A stretch of DNA of 64,000 bases from Blastomonas sp. SL216 (GTDB taxonomy: Bacteria > Pseudomonadota > Alphaproteobacteria > Sphingomonadales > Sphingomonadaceae), in contig CP113055.1 of assembly GCA_026625625.1 (NCBI GenBank), forward strand, positions 2,172,501-2,236,500, written 5' to 3'. The notes beneath the pieces were generated by a model. It was not told where the DNA came from and ran no database searches. It saw only the letters and a program-made list of their open reading frames with translations. The position numbers and the translations under genes are program-made. Positions 34,911 to 44,283 of this stretch are shown in pieces (within the stretch, counting starts at the first letter, position 1; each line of letters starts with the position of its first letter).

Positions 34911-36131
34911 TCATTCCGCCAGCAGCGAGGCTGCGGCGGACAGCGCGAGGCCGGACATCAGCAGGCGGCGGAGCGTCAGGCTGGAGGGTATGCCGGCCAC
35001 CCGCACCGCATCGGCCAGCCCGGCGGCGAGCGCCAGCGTGCCCGAACCGCTGGTTTCCTCCCAGCGCGGGCGCAGCGCTGCTGCCACCGATGCGCTGCGG
35101 ATCACCAGAATGTCCTGGATGCGCGATCCGGGCCTCGCGCCCAGTTCCTGCTTGTAGCCGCTATCGCCCGCACCCCAGTCGATCAGCCGCACGCCGCGCG
35201 CCAGGGCGTGATCGACGGCATGCACGGTGACGATCTGACCGGGGGAAAATTCCGCAAAGCCCTCGTCATAGCTGCTGGCAATTCCGTACGAAATGTCCGC
35301 GCAGATGAGATCGAGCGAGAAGGCGATCGGGCGATCCGCGACATAGAGCACGGTAACGGTCAGCTTTTCGGCAAGATCGGGATTGACGATCGCCCGCTGC
35401 CAGTGCGCCAGCATCTGCGGGTTGAGGAACTTGGCGCCGCTGCGGTCGGTGCGCCGCCCAACCCAGCTATTCTCCTCGATACGGGCAAGGTCGCTGAAAA
35501 TCTGGCGCGACCAGTCGGCTCCGTGCACGATGCGCACCGTCACCGGGCCCTGCTCTTCCAGCCGGGCCGCCATGCGCCGCACCTTCTTGCGCCGCGACTT
35601 GCTGGGCCAGGCGTCGGGAGAACCGGGTTCCGCCAGGTCCTGAATGAAGCTCTGCCCCATGTCGCGGATCAGCACGTGCCAGCCGGTCGCATCGGCAGCA
35701 GCGATCATCAGCTTTGCCAGCCGGTCGTCCTGATAGATCGGCCCCAGGCGCAGCAGCGGCCCCAGCGCGACCTGCGCCACCGGATGTTCGAGCACCGCGC
35801 GCATGTCGCCGACGCCGGTGCTGGGATCGATCGCCGCGCTGCGGAACGGCCAGTAGCTTCCGGCCAGCGACCGGGCGCGCAGCCCGGGCGGTCCCAGCTG
35901 GCGCATCGGCAATGCCAGGATGGGGCTGCCATCACCGCGCCGGGCGACCAGTGTCGAAATCTGGAGAGGCTCGCCCCGACAGAACCAGCCATCCTGCAGA
36001 AAGCCATGGCTCGCTGGCGCAAGCGCGGCCAGCTGATTGACGACAGGCGAAACGCCGTTCACCAGCGCACAATCGATCGTCCCCAGCGCCACGGCATTGG
36101 CCCGCATGTCGCGATGATCGATGTGCAGCAA
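34911..36131 (-). CDS. GNAT family N-acetyltransferase (BcsL/CelD type)
   Basis: A 406-residue protein of the CelD/BcsL acetyltransferase group (Acetyltransf_6). The GNAT core is in the C-terminal half: SRRKKVRRMAARLEEQGPV, LYVADRPIAFSLDLICADISYGIASSYDEGFAEFSPGQ (in pieces) and GVRLIDWGAGDSGYKQELG. Such proteins often act in exopolysaccharide synthesis; here the gene is alone. TTG start at 36129-36131 with AGGAGA five bases before it; an ATG at 36107 is the alternative. Confidence 0.8.
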   Translation of the reverse strand: MLHIDHRDMRANAVALGTIDCALVNGVSPVVNQLAALAPASHGFLQDGWFCRGEPLQISTLVARRGDGSPILALPMRQLGPPGLRARSLAGSYWPFRSAAIDPSTGVGDMRAVLEHPVAQVALGPLLRLGPIYQDDRLAKLMIAAADATGWHVLIRDMGQSFIQDLAEPGSPDAWPSKSRRKKVRRMAARLEEQGPVTVRIVHGADWSRQIFSDLARIEENSWVGRRTDRSGAKFLNPQMLAHWQRAIVNPDLAEKLTVTVLYVADRPIAFSLDLICADISYGIASSYDEGFAEFSPGQIVTVHAVDHALARGVRLIDWGAGDSGYKQELGARPGSRIQDILVIRSASVAAALRPRWEETSGSGTLALAAGLADAVRVAGIPSSLTLRRLLMSGLALSAAASLLAE

Positions 36132-36255
36132 AGCGCTCTCCTGAAAAGGCTTGAGACCCGGCTATCGCATGAAGACGATAAGCGCAGGTTAAACCCGGCC
36201 TATGGCCGAAGCAATGGCCGCCGGAGCACAGGCCCCGGCGGCATTGGCTCTTGGG

Positions 36256-37773
36256 TCAGAATTCCGACCAGTCGTCGTCATCGCCCTTGAGCGCAAGGTT
36301 GCCGCTAACCATCGGCATGCGTGCGGCCTTTCTGACGACCGGACGCGCGGAACGATGGGCCACCGGCGCGGCAGCCTGCTGGCCCAGCTGGAACCGGGCG
36401 ACCTTCTCGGCCAGTTCCTGCGCTTCGCTCGCCAGGCTGCGGGCGGACGCTGCGGTCTCTTCGACCATGGCCGCGTTCTGCTGGGTCATCTTGTCCATGT
36501 CGCCCACGGCCGAATTGACCTGGATCATGCTGGCCGACTGGCTTTCTGCCGAGGACGCGATGCGCGTGATGACCTGGCTGACTTCACCCACGCGTTCGAC
36601 GATGCGCGTCAGCATGGTGCCGGTTTCACCGACCAGCTTGACGCCATTGTCGACATGTTCGGTGCTGTTGCTGATCAGCGACTTGATCTCCTGCGCGGCA
36701 TCGGCGCAGCGCTGGGCGAGGGCCCGCACTTCATGCGCAACCACCGCAAAGCCCTTGCCCGCATCGCCTGCACGAGCCGCTTCGACCCCCGCATTGAGCG
36801 CCAGCAGGTTGGTCTGGAAGGCAATGCCATCGATGACGGTGATGATCTTGCCAATCTCGCTCGACGATTTCTCGATCGAGTCCATAGCCCCCACGGCCTT
36901 GCCGACGATCACGCCGCCTTCGGTGGCTTCGGCCTGCATCTTGGCCATTTCGGCATTGACCGAAACCGCGCTGCGGGTGGTTTCCTGCACCATTTCGGTG
37001 GCAGCGCGCATCGCTGCGGCAGTCTCTTCGAGCGAGGCCGCCTGTTCCTCGGTACGCGATGCCAGATCGTCGGCACCGGTGCGGATTTCGCCGCTGCCCG
37101 ACGAGATGACGCTGACGCTGGAGCTGACCGCTAGCAATGTGTCGCGCAGCGCTGCGGTGGCCGCGTTGAAGTCCTGCTCAACCTGCGCATAGTCGGACGG
37201 AAGCCCGTCCATCCGTGCGGTCAGGTCCCCTTGGGCCAGGCGCTGCAAGGCGCTGCCCATCTGCCCGAGCACAACCCCACGCACCTTTTCCTCGGCATCG
37301 ACGAAATAGGTGGAGAGCGCGACATCGATATCGAGCAGCGACACCTTGACCAGCGCCGATACATCGCGGGCGAGCTTGCGACGACCGGGCACGAAGCGCA
37401 GAAGGCCGGGCGAGATCATCCCGTGAATCATCTCTTCCAGGATCAGCGCATAGCCGCCGACATACCATTTCGGTTCCAGCCCGATCCGCGCATGCACCTG
37501 GCCCACGCCAACGGCGCGCTTCATGTAATCATCGGTGAGGCCGTCACCGAAGATCTTCATCCAGTGGCTATGCTGGGCGTTCTTGGCGTACTGAAGCCGC
37601 GAGCTGTCCGAGAAAAAGCCCTTCAGCTCGGGGATGCCCCCGACCTTGCGGTAGAATTTCTCAAGCGCGCGGTTGACGTGGCGACCCAGCGAACGCTTCA
37701 CCCTGCGGAAGGTGGAGGTGTCTGCACGGTCCAGTTCGTAAAACTCAAGCCTCTCCTGCAATCCGGATTGCAT
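36256..37773 (-). CDS. globin-coupled methyl-accepting chemotaxis protein (soluble)
   Basis: A 505-residue aerotaxis-type receptor. Residues ~1-170 are a sensor globin: HSHWMKIF (68-75) and [19 protein letters not shown] (90-108) with H94 as probable proximal haem ligand. Residues ~185-470 are the signalling coiled coil with the hairpin tip [31 protein letters not shown] (split). There is no transmembrane segment, so it is cytoplasmic. The C-terminus [10 protein letters not shown] is a CheR/CheB-tether-like tail. ATG at 37773 follows GGGAGAAAAGG. No che genes are in the window. Confidence 0.92.
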   Translation of the reverse strand: MQSGLQERLEFYELDRADTSTFRRVKRSLGRHVNRALEKFYRKVGGIPELKGFFSDSSRLQYAKNAQHSHWMKIFGDGLTDDYMKRAVGVGQVHARIGLEPKWYVGGYALILEEMIHGMISPGLLRFVPGRRKLARDVSALVKVSLLDIDVALSTYFVDAEEKVRGVVLGQMGSALQRLAQGDLTARMDGLPSDYAQVEQDFNAATAALRDTLLAVSSSVSVISSGSGEIRTGADDLASRTEEQAASLEETAAAMRAATEMVQETTRSAVSVNAEMAKMQAEATEGGVIVGKAVGAMDSIEKSSSEIGKIITVIDGIAFQTNLLALNAGVEAARAGDAGKGFAVVAHEVRALAQRCADAAQEIKSLISNSTEHVDNGVKLVGETGTMLTRIVERVGEVSQVITRIASSAESQSASMIQVNSAVGDMDKMTQQNAAMVEETAASARSLASEAQELAEKVARFQLGQQAAAPVAHRSARPVVRKAARMPMVSGNLALKGDDDDWSEF

Positions 37774-37989
37774 TTCCTTTTCTCCCAAAAAAGGTAAAAC
37801 AACTCTCAGGAAGGGGCATTAGAATGGACGGGTTAATTAGGTGTTTCCGGCGACAAAAAACCTCAAAATTGGTGGTAAACGCGAATTAACGGTTTCGACC
37901 TGACAAACGCGAACCCATTGCAGGGCTTCGCTTCTTTAAACACCTAGCAAAAGATTTCCCGTTACCTTCCGATTCTTGAAGATACGCTA

Positions 37990-38019
37990 GAAGGCCAGGA
38001 GATTGCTCTCCTGGCCTTC
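37990..38019 (-). terminator. terminator of the Ca-binding-repeat gene
   Basis: A perfect 13-bp stem, GAAGGCCAGGAGA pairing TCTCCTGGCCTTC with a four-base loop, begins 26 bases after the stop of the minus-strand gene at 38045. The following sequence is only moderately T-rich on this strand. Confidence 0.6.
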
Positions 38020-38044
38020 GCTTTCGACCCTTTTGGGTATCTGG

Positions 38045-38350
38045 TTATTCAGCGGCATCCATGGGATCGGCCTTGTCGGGATTGCCATCACCGTCGGTAT
38101 CCCAAGCATCGGCCTTGCCGTCATTGTTGCGGTCCCAGGCATCCATCGTGCCGTCGCCGTTCGAATCCAGCGTGGCGGGCGGAGCCTTTTCGGCCGTGGC
38201 CGGGGCTTCAGCGCCGGGAGCCGGGGTTTCCGATGCCGGTGCTTCGGTCGCCGGGCTGGCCGGGGCTTCCTGCGTGGCGTCCTGCGCCAGGGCCGGGGTT
38301 GCGGCGAGCGCGCCAGCGGCGATCAGGGTTCCGATAATCGTGTTCTTCAT
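38045..38350 (-). CDS. small secreted protein with EF-hand / TSP3-like calcium repeats
   Basis: A 101-residue protein. Signal peptide MKNTIIGTLIAAGALAATPALAQ is followed by a Pro/Ala/Glu-rich linker and then three DxDxDG-type loops in a row: LDSNGDGTMDAW, DRNNDGKADAW, DTDGDGNPDKAD, which are calcium-binding motifs as in thrombospondin type 3 repeats or dockerins. No partner cohesin is present. GAGGAG lies eight bases upstream of the ATG. Function unknown; an extracytoplasmic Ca buffer or adhesive linker is possible. Confidence 0.75.
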   Translation of the reverse strand: MKNTIIGTLIAAGALAATPALAQDATQEAPASPATEAPASETPAPGAEAPATAEKAPPATLDSNGDGTMDAWDRNNDGKADAWDTDGDGNPDKADPMDAAE

Positions 38351-38662
38351 GGCTTTTACTCCTCGTGAATATTGCGACCCCTTGGTCCGGGGCAGTTGGG
38401 GGCCTTGGTTGCTCCGCAGCATCAACGAGGTGAACCGGCCGCTGTTCCGCTGGCCTGATGCCGGTTTACTTGCAGGTCGGTGGGTTCCGGCAAGTTGTCG
38501 CAAGCATATTTCGCCACAGCGCACGAAAATTGGCAACGCAGCGCCCAATCGCGCGAATCCAGCGACGAATATCTGCTTCGGTTCGTCGCAAACCGAAAAG
38601 AAAAGGGCGCCCCTCCCTGCGGAAGAACGCCCTTTTACTGGCAGCTTCTGTGACAATAGAGC
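38351..38662. other. intergenic region with terminator, no gene
   Basis: The 312-bp gap between the acyl-CoA dehydrogenase gene and the Ca-repeat gene contains the terminator at 38601-38636 and the promoter region of the Ca-repeat gene. No open frame looks real. Confidence 0.5.
38601..38636 (-). terminator. rho-independent terminator after the acyl-CoA dehydrogenase gene
   Basis: AAAAGGGCG and CGCCCTTTT form a 9-bp stem with an 18-base loop, 27 bases past the stop; on the minus strand the stem ends in CCCTTTT followed by CTTTT. Confidence 0.8.
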
Positions 38663-40465
38663 TTAGGCTGCGGCAAACAGCTCCGGCTCGAGCGCCATGA
38701 TCGCATCCGACCCAGCCTCGATCTTGCGGCGCAGCGCGCCGGCATCGGGCATGATCCGCTCGGCGAAATAGCGCGCGGTCTTCAGCTTGGTTTCGTAGAA
38801 CACGGCATTGCCGCTGCCTGCTTCCAGCGCAGCGATCGACGCACGCATCATGCGAAGCCACATCAGGCCCAGCGCCACAATGCCCATGATGTGCATATAG
38901 CTGTGCGCGCCTGCACCGACATGGTTGGGGTTCATCATGCCGTTCTGCATGAACCACATGGTCGCAGCCTTCAGCTCGCCCACGGCCTTTTCGAGGCGGT
39001 TGGCGAAATCGGCGAGGCGCTCATCAGACTTGGCATCGGCGCATTCGCTGTCGATGATGCCGAAGAACGTCTGAACGGCGCGCCCGCCGTTCTGCGCCAG
39101 CTTGCGTCCGACCAGGTCCATCGCCTGCACGCCATTGGTGCCTTCATAGATCATGGCGATGCGCGCATCGCGCACATACTGTTCCATGCCCCATTCGGCG
39201 ATATAGCCATGGCCGCCATAGATCTGCTGCATGTTGGTGGCGATCTCATAGCCCTTGTCGGTGCCATAGCCCTTGATCACCGGGGTCAGCAGGCTGATCA
39301 GGTCGTCGGCGGCGACGCGCTCTTCCTCGGTCTGTGCCTTGTGCGTCAGGTCGACCTGCAGGCCGCCCCACAGGATCAGCGCGCGAAGGCCCTCGTTGAT
39401 CGCCTTGGCTTCCATCAGCATGCGGCGGACATCGGGATGGACGAACAGCGTGTCGGCCTTTTCGCTGGCATCCTGCGCGCCGGTGAGCGCACGGCCCTGG
39501 CGGCGGTCGCCGGCATATTGCACCGCGTTCTGGTAAGACACTTCGCCCATCGACAGGCCCTGACCGCCCACGCCCAGGCGCGCGGCGTTCATCATGATGA
39601 ACATCGCGGCGAGCCCCTTGTTCTCCTCGCCAACCAGATAGCCGGTGGCGCCATCATAGTTCATCACGCAGGTCGAATTGCCGTGAATGCCCATCTTGTG
39701 CTCGATCGAGCCGCACGACACCGCGTTGCGCTCACCGAGCGAGCCATCGTCATTGACGAGGAACTTCGGCACGATGAACAGCGAGATGCCCTTGACGCTA
39801 TCAGGCGCATCGGGAGTCTTGGCCAGCACCAGATGGATGATGTTCTCGGTCAGGTCGTGCTCGCCCGACGAGATGAAGATCTTGGTGCCGGTAATGGCAT
39901 AGGTACCGCCGGGCTGCGGAACCGCCTTGGTGCGGATGAGGCCCAGGTCCGTACCGCAATGCGGTTCGGTCAGGTTCATCGTACCGCCCCACTTGCCGCT
40001 GATCATGTTCGGCGCGTACTTTTCCTTCTGTTCCTGGCTGCCCTTGGCGAGGATCGCGGAGACCGCGCCATGGGTCAGGCCGGGATACATGGCGAACGCC
40101 ATGTTGCTCGACGACATGAATTCCTCGAACGCGATGCCCACGACGTGCGGCATGCCCTGCCCGCCGAACTCTTCGGGCGCGGCCAGCGTGCCCCAGCCCG
40201 CTTCGCAATATTGCTGGTACGCTTCCTTGAAGCCGTCAGGCGTGGTCACCGTGCCGTCGGCATGACGGGTGCAGCCCTGCTGGTCCCCGATCTGATTGAG
40301 CGGAAACAGCACTTCCTCGACGAACTTGCCTGCCTCTTCGAGCACGGCGGAAAGCACGTCGGGCGCGGCATTGTCGAAGCCGGGCAGATTGGAATATTTC
40401 TCGATTCCCAGCACCTCGTTCAGGATGAACTGGGTATCGCGCACCGGTGCGGTATATTTGGGCAT
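38663..40465 (-). CDS. acyl-CoA dehydrogenase, DmdC-like
   Basis: A 600-residue FAD enzyme that forms a 2,3-double bond in an acyl-CoA. It has the N-terminal helix domain, the mid domain with MNLTEPHCGTDLGLIRTKA (flavin/substrate loop), GTKIFISSGEHDLTENI, and a C-terminal domain with EGTNGVQAMDLVGRKL containing the catalytic Glu, followed by the extra ~120-residue C-terminal extension. The extension puts it with the 3-methylmercaptopropionyl-CoA dehydrogenase (DmdC) group; the true substrate may be another acyl-CoA. It lies 106 bp from the MerR regulator on the same strand. Confidence 0.9.
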   Translation of the reverse strand: MPKYTAPVRDTQFILNEVLGIEKYSNLPGFDNAAPDVLSAVLEEAGKFVEEVLFPLNQIGDQQGCTRHADGTVTTPDGFKEAYQQYCEAGWGTLAAPEEFGGQGMPHVVGIAFEEFMSSSNMAFAMYPGLTHGAVSAILAKGSQEQKEKYAPNMISGKWGGTMNLTEPHCGTDLGLIRTKAVPQPGGTYAITGTKIFISSGEHDLTENIIHLVLAKTPDAPDSVKGISLFIVPKFLVNDDGSLGERNAVSCGSIEHKMGIHGNSTCVMNYDGATGYLVGEENKGLAAMFIMMNAARLGVGGQGLSMGEVSYQNAVQYAGDRRQGRALTGAQDASEKADTLFVHPDVRRMLMEAKAINEGLRALILWGGLQVDLTHKAQTEEERVAADDLISLLTPVIKGYGTDKGYEIATNMQQIYGGHGYIAEWGMEQYVRDARIAMIYEGTNGVQAMDLVGRKLAQNGGRAVQTFFGIIDSECADAKSDERLADFANRLEKAVGELKAATMWFMQNGMMNPNHVGAGAHSYMHIMGIVALGLMWLRMMRASIAALEAGSGNAVFYETKLKTARYFAERIMPDAGALRRKIEAGSDAIMALEPELFAAA

Positions 40466-40571
40466 CTTGAGGTCCTCTCAAAAAGTTTCAAGCTGTTGCG
40501 GCCAGGCTTGGGGAAGGCCTGGCATTGGGCGTGGTCCATCGCGGCAACCGCCCGGATCGGATTAAGGCCTT

Positions 40572-41000
40572 TCAGCCCAGGTCGGCACGATCCACCTGCT
40601 CGACCATCTTCACGAATTGCGAAAGCTCCTGGATCGCGCTTTCGAGGTCCTTCTTCTGCTTGCGCATCAGGGCTATACGCTCCTTGCAGCGCTGCAGTGT
40701 CACGCGGCGCTGTTCGCGCCGTCCGTCGCCGATGTCGTACAGATCGATCATCTCGCGGATTTCGCCCAGGCTGAAACCCACATTCTTGGCGCGCATGATC
40801 CAGGCCAGCCGCGCGCGGTCACGCTTGGAATAGACGCGGGTCAGCCCGCGCCGCTCCGGCGCGATCAGTCCCTCGTCCTCGTAGAAGCGCAACGCCCGGG
40901 CGGTGACGCCGAATTCGTCCGACAGATCGGAAATGGTGTAGCTGTCCCGGTTTTGCAGATCGGGAGTGTCGATGCGGCCAAGAGTCGAACGGTCGTGCAT
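40572..41000 (-). CDS. MerR-family transcriptional regulator
   Basis: A 142-residue regulator. The winged-helix part reads YTISDLSDEFGVTARALRFYEDEGLIAPERRG with DRARLAWIMRAKNVGFSLGEIREMI (in pieces), then a long coiled-coil dimer helix (QRRVTLQRCKERIALMRKQKKDLESAIQELSQFV). No effector-binding Cys is seen in the short C-terminus. It is of the type that controls acyl-CoA/branched-chain catabolic genes (LiuR-like), which fits the adjacent acyl-CoA dehydrogenase. I chose the ATG at 41000. Confidence 0.88.
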   Translation of the reverse strand: MHDRSTLGRIDTPDLQNRDSYTISDLSDEFGVTARALRFYEDEGLIAPERRGLTRVYSKRDRARLAWIMRAKNVGFSLGEIREMIDLYDIGDGRREQRRVTLQRCKERIALMRKQKKDLESAIQELSQFVKMVEQVDRADLG

Positions 41001-41020
41001 GCAGTCTGCGCTACATTCCC

Positions 41021-41036
41021 TTGACGTAAACGTCAA
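41021..41036. promoter_or_regulatory. palindromic operator upstream of the MerR gene
   Basis: TTGACGTAAACGTCAA is an imperfect-centre palindrome (TTGACGT/ACGTCAA around AA) 20 bases before the MerR start. It resembles the TTTACGT-type boxes of LiuR-class MerR regulators of acyl-CoA catabolism. On the minus strand TTGACG can double as the -35 element, as expected for autoregulation. Confidence 0.6.
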
Positions 41037-41042
41037 GTAAAT

Positions 41043-41570
41043 TCAGTCGCCGCAAAGTCGCTTGATCGATCGTCCGCTGGCTGCACCCGCCGCGGCATTG
41101 CCCGGTTCGACCAGCGCGAACGATGCCCCGGCAAGGCTCGCCCGGTCGCTGCAAATCGCAGAGCATGCCGCCGGCACGCTGCCCGGCAGCGCCAGGGCAT
41201 TGCCGTCGAATCGGGCGGAAAAGCGGCACCCGGCCACATCATCGCCCTCGCCGCTGCGCGACAGGCTGATCTCGGCCGTCTCGCCGGAAAGGTTGGCACG
41301 CCCCGTCGCCTCGCACTGGCTTGATCCGCCAAAGGTCACAAGCACGCCGACTGCATAGCCCTGGTCGCGGGTGCCGCGCGCGCAGAACGCATCCGATCCG
41401 GTCGCGCCGGGATCGGCAAAGCTTCCCGCCAGATCGATGGCCTGCGGATCGGCGATCACGCCCGCATCGATCGCGGCGGCGTCCAGCGGGGTCATCGCAT
41501 CATCATCGCCGCCGGCCTGTGAAACGCTGCACCCGGCAAGCATCAGGCAGGCGAGCAGCGCAAGCCGCAT
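41043..41570 (-). CDS. lipoprotein of unknown function
   Basis: A 175-residue protein with a lipoprotein signal [14 protein letters not shown] (C14 in LAGC). The mature part has FCARGTRDQGYAVGVLVTFGGSSQCEATGRANLSGETAEISL (in pieces), many Gly/Ala/Ser and several Cys (FCAR, QCEA, GCRF, ACSAICSD, LCGD) that could form disulfides. No family I can name. The start overlaps the stop of hisI (TGATG), so the two are translated together. Confidence 0.65.
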   Translation of the reverse strand: MRLALLACLMLAGCSVSQAGGDDDAMTPLDAAAIDAGVIADPQAIDLAGSFADPGATGSDAFCARGTRDQGYAVGVLVTFGGSSQCEATGRANLSGETAEISLSRSGEGDDVAGCRFSARFDGNALALPGSVPAACSAICSDRASLAGASFALVEPGNAAAGAASGRSIKRLCGD

Positions 41571-41935
41571 CAGGCGATCCGTTCCAGCGCGCCATCGGCC
41601 GCAACCCGGCGATAGAAGCACGAAGGCGCGCCGGTGTGGCAGGTGGGACCGGCGGGCGATGCGATCACCCAGACCGCGTCCTGGTCACAGTCGATGCGCA
41701 GTTCGACAAGCTTGAGCACATTGCCCGAGCTTTCGCCCTTTTTCCAAAGGCTGGCGCGCGAACGTGACCAGAAATGCACCTCGCCGGTTTCGGTCGTCAG
41801 CCGCAGCGCCTCTTCATTCATATGCGCGACCATCAGCAGCGCACCACTCGCCGCGTCGGTGACGCACGCCGTGATCAGCCCTGCGGCGTCATATTTGGGG
41901 TCCAGGTCCAGCCCGGTTTCGCGGATATCGGCCAT
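41570..41935 (-). CDS. hisI: phosphoribosyl-AMP cyclohydrolase
   Basis: Third step of histidine synthesis: opens the adenine ring of phosphoribosyl-AMP. The 121-residue protein has [36 protein letters not shown] (in pieces), IDCDQDAVW and [13 protein letters not shown]; the Cys residues in these motifs bind the zinc. It lacks a HisE domain, as in alphaproteobacteria, and is not with other his genes here. Confidence 0.95.
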   Translation of the reverse strand: MADIRETGLDLDPKYDAAGLITACVTDAASGALLMVAHMNEEALRLTTETGEVHFWSRSRASLWKKGESSGNVLKLVELRIDCDQDAVWVIASPAGPTCHTGAPSCFYRRVAADGALERIA

Positions 41936-42085
41936 AAAGCCCGGTTAATCGCACCCAGCGCCCCGTGCAACACGGTTAACGAAAAATGACCTGCGAAATC
42001 ACCTGTGACAAAAGCAAGACAAACCCCATTTGCGTGCCTATAGGGGTGCCGAACCACCCGGCTGCAACCGAATCGGGCGCGCAAC

Positions 42086-43546
42086 ATGATCACCACTCAT
42101 CCTTTTGACGACGACAAGCTGCGCGAAGAGTGCGGCGTTTTTGGCGTAGCCGGAGCAGTCGATGCTGCTGCCATGGTGGCGCTGGGCCTGCACGCGCTGC
42201 AGCACCGCGGCCAGGAGGCCGCCGGTATCAGCAGTTTCGACGGTCGCCATTTCCACAACCACAAGGCGCTGGGCCATGTGGCGGGCAATTTCGACAGCGA
42301 AGAAACGATGCGCACGCTCAAGGGCGATTGGGCGATCGGCCATGTCCGCTATGCCACCACCGGCGAGACCGCGCTGCGCAACGTGCAGCCGCTTTATGCC
42401 GAACTGTCCTCGGGCGGCTTTGCCATCGCGCATAACGGCAACATCTCCAATGCGATGAAGCTGCGCCACGATCTGGTGCGCACCGGATCGATCTTCCAGT
42501 CGACCTCGGACACCGAGACGATCATCCATCTGGTCGCGACCTCGCGCTACCGGACGCTGCTCGACAAGTTCATCGATGCGCTGAAGCAGGTAGAAGGTGC
42601 CTATTCGCTGATCTGCCTGACCGATAGCGGCATGATCGCCTGTCGCGATCCGCTGGGCATCCGCCCGCTGGTGATGGGCCGCATCGGTGACACGGTGATC
42701 TTCGCCTCCGAGACCGTAGCGCTCGATATCGTCGGCGCGGAGTTCGTGCGCAGCGTCGATCCGGGCGAACTGGTGGTGGTGAGCGGCGGCGAAATCCGAT
42801 CGCACCGTCCCTTTGCGGACAAGGCGTCGCGGCCCTGCATCTTCGAGCATGTCTATTTCTCGCGCCCCGATTCCATCGTCGATGGATCGTCGGTCTATTC
42901 GGTGCGCAAGGCGATCGGCGCGCAGCTGGCGATGGAAAACCCCATCGAGGCAGACCTGGTCGTCCCGGTGCCCGACAGCGGCACGCCTGCGGCGATCGGC
43001 TATGCCCAGCAATCGGGTCTGCCGTTCGAGCTGGGCATCATCCGCTCGCATTATGTCGGCCGCACCTTCATCCAGCCGGGTGACGGCGTGCGCCATCTGG
43101 GCGTCAAGCTGAAGCACAATGCCAACAAGCCGCTGATCAACGGCAAGCGTCTGGTGCTGATCGATGATTCCATCGTGCGCGGCACCACCTCGCTCAAGAT
43201 CGTGCAGATGATGCGCGATGCCGGCGCGGCCGAAGTGCATATGCGCATCGCCAGCCCGCCGACGATGCACAGCTGCTTCTATGGCGTCGACACGCCCGAG
43301 CGATCGAAACTGCTCGCGGCGCAAAAGTCGATCGAGGAAATGCGCCAGTTCATCCAGGCGGATTCGCTGTCCTTCCTCTCGATCGATGGCCTGTATCGCG
43401 CGCTGGGCGAAGCCAATCGCAACGATGACAGCCCGCGCTATTGCGACGCCTGCTTTACCGGCGACTATCCCACCTCGCTCACCGATCTGGCCGAGCGCGA
43501 CCAGCCCAACCAGCTGACCCTGCTGGCCGAACGGGTCGCCGGCTGA
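42086..43546 (+). CDS. purF: amidophosphoribosyltransferase
   Basis: First committed step of purine synthesis: PRPP plus glutamine to phosphoribosylamine. The 486-residue protein has a 15-residue propeptide before C16 (REECGVFGV), the N-terminal Ntn glutaminase (HALQHRGQEAAGI, IGHVRYATTG) and a C-terminal phosphoribosyltransferase with VLIDDSIVRGTTS as PRPP loop. It is followed after 13 bp by the SDR gene, probably in the same transcript. Confidence 0.96.
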   Translation: MITTHPFDDDKLREECGVFGVAGAVDAAAMVALGLHALQHRGQEAAGISSFDGRHFHNHKALGHVAGNFDSEETMRTLKGDWAIGHVRYATTGETALRNVQPLYAELSSGGFAIAHNGNISNAMKLRHDLVRTGSIFQSTSDTETIIHLVATSRYRTLLDKFIDALKQVEGAYSLICLTDSGMIACRDPLGIRPLVMGRIGDTVIFASETVALDIVGAEFVRSVDPGELVVVSGGEIRSHRPFADKASRPCIFEHVYFSRPDSIVDGSSVYSVRKAIGAQLAMENPIEADLVVPVPDSGTPAAIGYAQQSGLPFELGIIRSHYVGRTFIQPGDGVRHLGVKLKHNANKPLINGKRLVLIDDSIVRGTTSLKIVQMMRDAGAAEVHMRIASPPTMHSCFYGVDTPERSKLLAAQKSIEEMRQFIQADSLSFLSIDGLYRALGEANRNDDSPRYCDACFTGDYPTSLTDLAERDQPNQLTLLAERVAG

Positions 43547-43559
43547 GGATTTCACGACC

Positions 43560-44273
43560 ATGACCGACAAAGTTCTGCAGGGGCAGCTGGCCCTGGTGAC
43601 CGGCGCGAGCCGTGGCATTGGCGCGGCCACCGCCAGGGCGCTTGCAACCCGCGGCGCGCATGTCATCCTCACCGCCCGCACGGCCAAGGACCTGGAAGGC
43701 GTAGAGGACGCGATTTTCGAGGCCGGCGGCACCGCGACCATCGCCCCGCTCGATCTGACCGATGGCGACAGCATCGCGCGGCTCGCAGCGGCCATCAGCG
43801 GACGCTGGGAGGCGCTCGACATCCTGGTGCTCAATGCCGCGATGCTGGGCAGCCTGGGTCCGGTTCCGACGATCGACGGCACCGAGCTCAACCGCCTGAT
43901 GACGCTCAACGTGCTGAGCGCGCAGGCGATGATCGCGCATTTCGATCCGATGCTGCGCAAGAGCAGCGATGCCCGCGTGGTCGCCCTGACCAGCTCGGTC
44001 GCCGCCAGCCCCCGCGCCTTCTGGGGCGCCTATGGCGCATCCAAGGCCGCGCTCGAGGTGCTGCTCAGCGCCTATGGCGAGGAAATGCGCAATATCGGCA
44101 AGATCCGCACCGCCATCGTCGACCCGGCCCGCACCCGCACCGCGATGCGCGCCAAGGCCTATCCCGGCGAAGACCCGGCGACGGTGAAACTGCCCGAAGT
44201 GGTGGGCGAGGCAATTGCGGACCTGGTCTCGAACGCGTTCGAGACAGGGACAAAGGTTGTGCTCGAGGGGTGA
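43560..44273 (+). CDS. short-chain dehydrogenase/reductase
   Basis: A 237-residue SDR with the cofactor loop TGASRGIGAA (14-23), LNAAM in place of the NNAG motif, and a catalytic Ser (LTSSVAAS) with YGASK (Y-x-x-x-K). Basic residues after the glycine loop suggest NADP(H). Substrate unknown. It follows purF by 13 bp, a pairing seen in other sphingomonads. Confidence 0.9.
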   Translation: MTDKVLQGQLALVTGASRGIGAATARALATRGAHVILTARTAKDLEGVEDAIFEAGGTATIAPLDLTDGDSIARLAAAISGRWEALDILVLNAAMLGSLGPVPTIDGTELNRLMTLNVLSAQAMIAHFDPMLRKSSDARVVALTSSVAASPRAFWGAYGASKAALEVLLSAYGEEMRNIGKIRTAIVDPARTRTAMRAKAYPGEDPATVKLPEVVGEAIADLVSNAFETGTKVVLEG

Positions 44274-44283
44274 ACGCGTCGTT

